The translations under genes were made by a program, and so were the position numbers. Below, one piece after another: positions 23,096 through 26,371 of a stretch of 26,371 nt of DNA. Source of the stretch: Myxococcales bacterium (GTDB lineage: Bacteria > Myxococcota > Polyangia > Polyangiales > Polyangiaceae); assembly GCA_020430865.1 (NCBI GenBank), contig JAGQIY010001389.1, positions 1-26,371 on the forward strand, written 5' to 3'. The stretch's first letter is position 1; every line of letters begins with the position of its first letter. Below the pieces are notes generated by a model. The model did no database searches, was not told the DNA's origin, and was given only the letters and a program-made list of their open reading frames with translations.

Positions 23096-24019
23096 TCAAG
23101 GACAGCTCTTCTGCCCGAAATTCGAATAGTCGAGCTTCGCGCCGCTGGTCGGCGATTCCCACTCGATGGATGGGTCGCTGAACCCGTTGGGGTTCCCCTT
23201 GGTCACGCTGCACTTGCGCCAGAGCGTCTGGTCGTTGGTGGAGATACCTCCGCCCGACCAACCGCTGCCGGGATCGCTACCAATGATTCCGATCACGTCG
23301 AGGGTCGTGCCGTTGCACACCAGCTCGATCGCGTCGTCGCCGCTATGAATCAACTTGTTGGTGGCGACCTGCTGGCACAGCCCTCCCGCCGCGGTGTCGG
23401 TTCCACACACCGTGTGAACCTGGTCATTCTCGAGGGTCTTGGAGTCCAGCTGGATGTCCGGCGTAGCCGTGGAGCTACCGTTGAAGTACACGCGAAGCAC
23501 GCACATCGACAGATCGATCGGCGCACCCGCGTTGTAGATCTCCACTCCCTTGTTCTGGCCGTCTTCCATGTACTCGCTGAAGAACAGGTTCACCGCACCG
23601 GCGCCGCCGCTGCCGCCCGCCCCACCGCTTTGATTCCCCGCGGTACCGGCGCTGCCACCGACAGCGGCGCTGCCACCGACACCCGCACCGCCGGCGGCTC
23701 CGCCGCTGGCCAGACCAGCGGTTCCTCCCGTCGCGCCACCGCTCCCCCCCATCGCGCCGCTGCCGCCGGCGCCGGCCGTCGCTCCGCTGCCTCCCATCGA
23801 GGCGCTGCCCCCAGTCGCGCCAACGCCGCCGCTCGCGCCCGAAGCGCCAGCGCTTCCCCCCGCTGCGCCGCTCCCCCCGGTGCCTCCGTTGATCACCACC
23901 ACCGACTGGGGATTCTCGGTAGAGGCGCAGGCGACGCAGCCAGCGAGGAGCAGCGGGAGCCACACCACGCGACGCAGGACCAAGCTCGAAGGATGAATTC
24001 CAGTGTCAACCGAAAGCAT
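23096..24019 (-). CDS. Lipoprotein with Gly-rich stalk and lamin-tail-like domain
   Basis: 307 residues. Signal peptide with lipobox LLAGC (Cys28), a long Gly/Ser/Ala stalk (45-142), then a C-terminal domain (143-307). That domain starts NLFFSEYMEDGQNKGVEIYN and contains IDLSMCVLRVYFNG, the typical opening of a lamin-tail domain (LTD) of secreted bacterial proteins. Five or six Cys in the domain probably form disulfides. LTDs are beta-sandwich modules often linked to surface adhesion or secreted nucleases; no enzyme domain is attached here. ATG 24019 gives the signal peptide. There is no Shine-Dalgarno, but an extended -10 (TGCTATCCT) sits 9 nt before the ATG. Converges with the lipoprotein gene to its left. 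Confidence 0.82.
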   Translation of the reverse strand: MLSVDTGIHPSSLVLRRVVWLPLLLAGCVACASTENPQSVVVINGGTGGSGAAGGSAGASGASGGVGATGGSASMGGSGATAGAGGSGAMGGSGGATGGTAGLASGGAAGGAGVGGSAAVGGSAGTAGNQSGGAGGSGGAGAVNLFFSEYMEDGQNKGVEIYNAGAPIDLSMCVLRVYFNGSSTATPDIQLDSKTLENDQVHTVCGTDTAAGGLCQQVATNKLIHSGDDAIELVCNGTTLDVIGIIGSDPGSGWSGGGISTNDQTLWRKCSVTKGNPNGFSDPSIEWESPTSGAKLDYSNFGQKSCP

Positions 24020-24028
24020 GAAGGGGCG

Positions 24029-24034
24029 AGGATA
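24029..24034 (-). promoter_or_regulatory. Extended -10 element directly before the lamin-tail lipoprotein gene
   Basis: Minus strand TGC-TATCCT, with TATCCT at 24034-24029, 9 nt before the ATG. No -35 match is visible. With no Shine-Dalgarno present, transcription probably starts at or within a few bases of the start codon. Confidence 0.35.
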
Positions 24035-24160
24035 GCAGCCTGCGCGCGCTGCGCCGGTATCAGCTGCGAAACATGCGCGTTCTAGCGCCAGCGGAAAGCC
24101 GCGCGCGCCAGCAGCCGTTTTTCCAGGCAACACCCGCCGCGGAGAACCGACTCCAGGACC

Positions 24161-24850
24161 ATGTCCGATCCCGTCCAAGGAGGTCTCCGTGCCTCCACGA
24201 ATCGATTCCACACGGCAGCATCCTCGACTGGACCCGGAGAGTCGCGCCTCGCTGAGCGGCACGGCGAGGCATCGAGGTTCGATGCTCAACTCGCCTTGGC
24301 CGGCGGCCCCACGCGACTGACGGGCAGTGAGGCATCACGCCTGCTCGGCCAAGCCTGGGAGCAGGTGACGGGACAGCCACCCAGCTCGAAGACGCTCGGC
24401 CTGATGTGGGCGCAGTGGGCGCTCGAGACCGGCCGCGGCCGCTCCATGCGAGGCTACAACTTCGGCGGACTGAAGGGTCAGGCGCCGGGAGGGGGCAGCG
24501 CTGTGCTGAAGACGCACGAGGGCCATGGCGACCAGCGGGTAGCCATCCAGAGCCGCTTTCGCACCTACGCGAGCCCCGAAGCCGGCGCCCTCGACTACGT
24601 GCGCACGCTGCACGAACGTTACCCCGAGGCAACGAAAGCGGCCACCCAGGGCAACGTGAGCGGCTTCGTCGCCGGGTTGCAGCAGCGGGGCTACTTCACG
24701 GCGGACCCGGCGGACTACTCCCGCGCCATCGAGCACCTGAGCGCCGAGCACCTGAGAAGCGGCGATTTCTCCCAGCTCAAGGACCCGGGGCCCTGGGTGG
24801 ACTCGCTGCTCCACACCCTGGCCCAGGCGATCGCTCGGCGAAGGGGCTAG
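24161..24850 (+). CDS. Glucosaminidase-like (GH73/FlgJ-type) protein
   Basis: 229 residues. From about residue 55 the sequence matches the glucosaminidase fold: WALETGRG places the likely catalytic Glu at 89, followed by YNFGGLKG (99-106), RFRTYASPEAGALDYVR and GYFTADPADYSRAI. Such enzymes cleave N-acetylglucosaminyl bonds in peptidoglycan. There is no Sec signal peptide; the N-terminal ~50 residues are polar and Ser/Gly-rich. Export would therefore need a flagellar-type, type VI or other route, or cell lysis. The stop codon shares the palindrome CTAG with the stop of the convergent downstream gene. The family call is good; activity is not shown. Confidence 0.8.
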   Translation: MSDPVQGGLRASTNRFHTAASSTGPGESRLAERHGEASRFDAQLALAGGPTRLTGSEASRLLGQAWEQVTGQPPSSKTLGLMWAQWALETGRGRSMRGYNFGGLKGQAPGGGSAVLKTHEGHGDQRVAIQSRFRTYASPEAGALDYVRTLHERYPEATKAATQGNVSGFVAGLQQRGYFTADPADYSRAIEHLSAEHLRSGDFSQLKDPGPWVDSLLHTLAQAIARRRG

Positions 24851-25623
24851 CTCCTCTGGCGGGGCGGCTCGAGCTTCTGGCGAGGCGCCGGTTGCTTGCG
24901 CGGCTGCTTGGGAGCCTTGGCCTTGGGCCTGGCCTTGAGCTTCAGCTCTTCTTTGCCGAGCTTGGTGTCTCCGGGGCTCGCCCAGCGCCCGTTCAGCCGA
25001 TCACCTCGGATGTCGTAGACCACTGCGCCGCTACCCGCGCCCCAGCCGACCGTCAGCAAGTCACCACTCAGCACCCCAACTCCGGTGTAGTGCTCGCCCG
25101 AGTCCAGGTCCCACGTCAGCGCATGGCTCGCGCCCTGTGGCGCGATGTGGACCCTACCCGTGTAGTGGCCACCGGCTTCGTTGGTCCCGAGCGTGATGCG
25201 GTAGTCGCCGTTCAAGCCGCCAGGTCCCTTGAGGTTCTCGACGGCTTCGCTGGTGCTGCCATAGCTCGCCCAGCGCCCGTTCAGCGTTCCGCCGTGGACT
25301 TTGTAGATCACCACGCCGCCGCTCGGCGACGCAGTCCAGGCCACCGCGAGCCGGTTTCCGTCGAGCAACCCCACCCCCTGATGGGTGTTCTTCACGCCGC
25401 CGAGATCCCAGCGCAGATGCACGACGCTTCCGGTCTGCGCGACCTGGACGAGGCCTTGATAGCTCGACCCATCGGCGTTTCGACCGTCGGTGATGTCGTA
25501 GGTGCCGCTGGCGAGCACTGCAGCACGAGTCGCTCCAGCGCTGGCGCTGTGCGGAGAGAACAGCACGGCACCCAGAGCGAACACGGACAACCCGAGCGAG
25601 ACCAGCAGTTTCGACGTGCGCAT
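24847..25623 (-). CDS. Secreted protein with two internal beta-rich repeats and basic tail
   Basis: 258 residues. Sec signal peptide (MRTSKLLVSLGLSVFALGAV, cleavage near SASA-G). Residues 40-122 and 138-218 are clear copies of one domain. Each has a GxYxI start, Y-x-G-x-V, an L-x-W-D-L strand, GVG-x-L-x-G, a V-x-W strand, G-x-VVY/I-Y and a closing LNGRWAS. The tail (223-258) is rich in Lys, Arg and Pro, so it could bind polyanions such as the cell surface or nucleic acid. ATG 25623 has AGGA 6 nt upstream. I do not recognise a named family or function. Confidence 0.78.
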   Translation of the reverse strand: MRTSKLLVSLGLSVFALGAVLFSPHSASAGATRAAVLASGTYDITDGRNADGSSYQGLVQVAQTGSVVHLRWDLGGVKNTHQGVGLLDGNRLAVAWTASPSGGVVIYKVHGGTLNGRWASYGSTSEAVENLKGPGGLNGDYRITLGTNEAGGHYTGRVHIAPQGASHALTWDLDSGEHYTGVGVLSGDLLTVGWGAGSGAVVYDIRGDRLNGRWASPGDTKLGKEELKLKARPKAKAPKQPRKQPAPRQKLEPPRQRS

Positions 25624-25717
25624 GTGTGTCCTAACCCCCAAACCCAGGCCAGCTTACACGACAAAACCGTGTGCCGAAAACTGGGCCAACCTGCGCGAGT
25701 CATGACAGCCGAGGATC

Positions 25718-26371
25718 ATGATGCGCGCACGATGGACTGTACCCACGGCCTTGGCCGTCACGTGCTCGGCGCTGCTGTTCGGCTGCAACGGCGGTGACGG
25801 CGAGCAAGCGCCCCAGCTGTCCAAGGGCAGCTCCGACGAGATCCCCAACGTTCCCGTGCCACCGGCGGACGGACCCCGGCTCGGAGCGATCAGCTACGTC
25901 ACCAAGGTGATGGACCGACCCTCGAAGGAGGGCAAGGTGATCGGTCACCTGCACGCGGGCGCCATGGTGCCCCGCGCCGACGAGCCCTACTCGAAGGACG
26001 GCTGTGAAGGTGGCTGGTACCCGATCCGCCCTCGCGGCTTCGTCTGCGCGGGCGAGCAAGCCACGACCGAGCTCAGTCACCCGACGCTGATCGCGATGGC
26101 TCAGCAGCCGAAGCTCGACGCTCCGCTGCCCTACGCCTACGCCCGCACGACGAAGACAACGCCAATCTTTCAGCGTGATCCGGCCAACGATCACGCGGTG
26201 CAGGAGGTCGGCAAGATCCGCGGCCGCAGCGGGCTCGCCATCGTCGGCTCCTGGAGCGCGACGGGGCCCGAAGGCAACCAGCTTCGCCTGGGCATGATGA
26301 CCGACGGACGCTTCGTGAAGGCGGAGGACCTGAAGAAGGCCGAGTACACCGACTTCAAGGGCGTGGAGCTC
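25718..26371 (+). CDS. Lipoprotein, probable N-terminal part of an L,D-transpeptidase-like protein (cut by window end)
   Basis: 218 codons in frame to the right edge, no stop. Signal peptide with lipobox LFGC (Cys23), a Pro-rich linker, then an SH3-like segment (GAISYVTKVMDRPS, KVIGHLHAGAMV, GWYPIRPRGFVC) and TELSHPTLIAMA, LPYAYAR. From memory, this N-terminal arrangement is common in myxobacterial lipoproteins that carry a YkuD L,D-transpeptidase domain further on, where they cross-link peptidoglycan. The catalytic part is outside the window, so the enzyme call is inference. Two adjacent ATGs occur (25718, 25721); GAGG at 25711-25714 is better spaced for 25721. Divergent from the two-repeat protein. 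Confidence 0.65.
   Translation, partial: MMRARWTVPTALAVTCSALLFGCNGGDGEQAPQLSKGSSDEIPNVPVPPADGPRLGAISYVTKVMDRPSKEGKVIGHLHAGAMVPRADEPYSKDGCEGGWYPIRPRGFVCAGEQATTELSHPTLIAMAQQPKLDAPLPYAYARTTKTTPIFQRDPANDHAVQEVGKIRGRSGLAIVGSWSATGPEGNQLRLGMMTDGRFVKAEDLKKAEYTDFKGVEL

Overview
The window is GC-rich, densely coding bacterial DNA, most likely from a myxobacterium of the Polyangia (Sorangium-like) group. The grounds are lipoproteins with long Gly/Ser/Ala stalks, tandem MopE-type metal-binding repeats, a myxobacterial-style Ser/Thr pseudokinase with a proline-rich linker and one membrane helix, an ATP-type PEP carboxykinase, and a divergent ClpB paralogue. No tRNA, rRNA, insertion sequence, phage gene or CRISPR array was seen. 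Taxonomy is inference from gene style only.

Layout. (1) 1-171: start of a minus-strand pckA cut by the window edge, then about 600 bp without a convincing gene but with a perfect 17-bp palindrome. (2) 771-3098: membrane-anchored pseudokinase. (3) 3148-9800: seven tightly packed minus-strand genes. In transcription order they are a Tat-signal protein, a compact radical SAM (rSAM) enzyme, a MopE-repeat lipoprotein, two HxsD-like small proteins, a methyltransferase with a Cys-cluster N-terminal domain, and a large rSAM enzyme with two extra Cys clusters. Junctions are short gaps or ATGA overlaps, so this looks like one transcription unit. (4) 10058-12652: ClpB-like unfoldase whose first ATPase ring has lost key residues. 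(5) 12813-14528, plus strand: glutaredoxin, prepilin peptidase, small lipoprotein. (6) 14625-15395: TetR regulator, divergent from phosphomannomutase/phosphoglucomutase and prmC (15740-17994). (7) 18011-18763: predicted outer-membrane barrel, divergent from a 790-residue protein that fuses a B12-type rSAM module to a second rSAM module (18850-21222). (8) 21223-25623: an 18-bp tandem repeat, a promoter, two secreted lipoproteins, a glucosaminidase-like protein and a two-repeat secreted protein. (9) 25718 to the end: start of a lipoprotein resembling myxobacterial L,D-transpeptidases.

The most interesting content is the 3148-9800 locus. It resembles the His-Xaa-Ser (Hxs) maturation systems (two rSAM enzymes plus HxsD), but I see no His-Xaa-Ser repeat substrate. 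Instead it carries two HxsD paralogues, a methyltransferase, and two exported proteins as candidate substrates or partners. The second half of the 18850-21222 protein is clearly homologous to the large rSAM of the locus and shares its CxxCx5C motif, so it may belong to the same biology. I infer a peptide- or protein-modifying system; its substrate and product are unknown.
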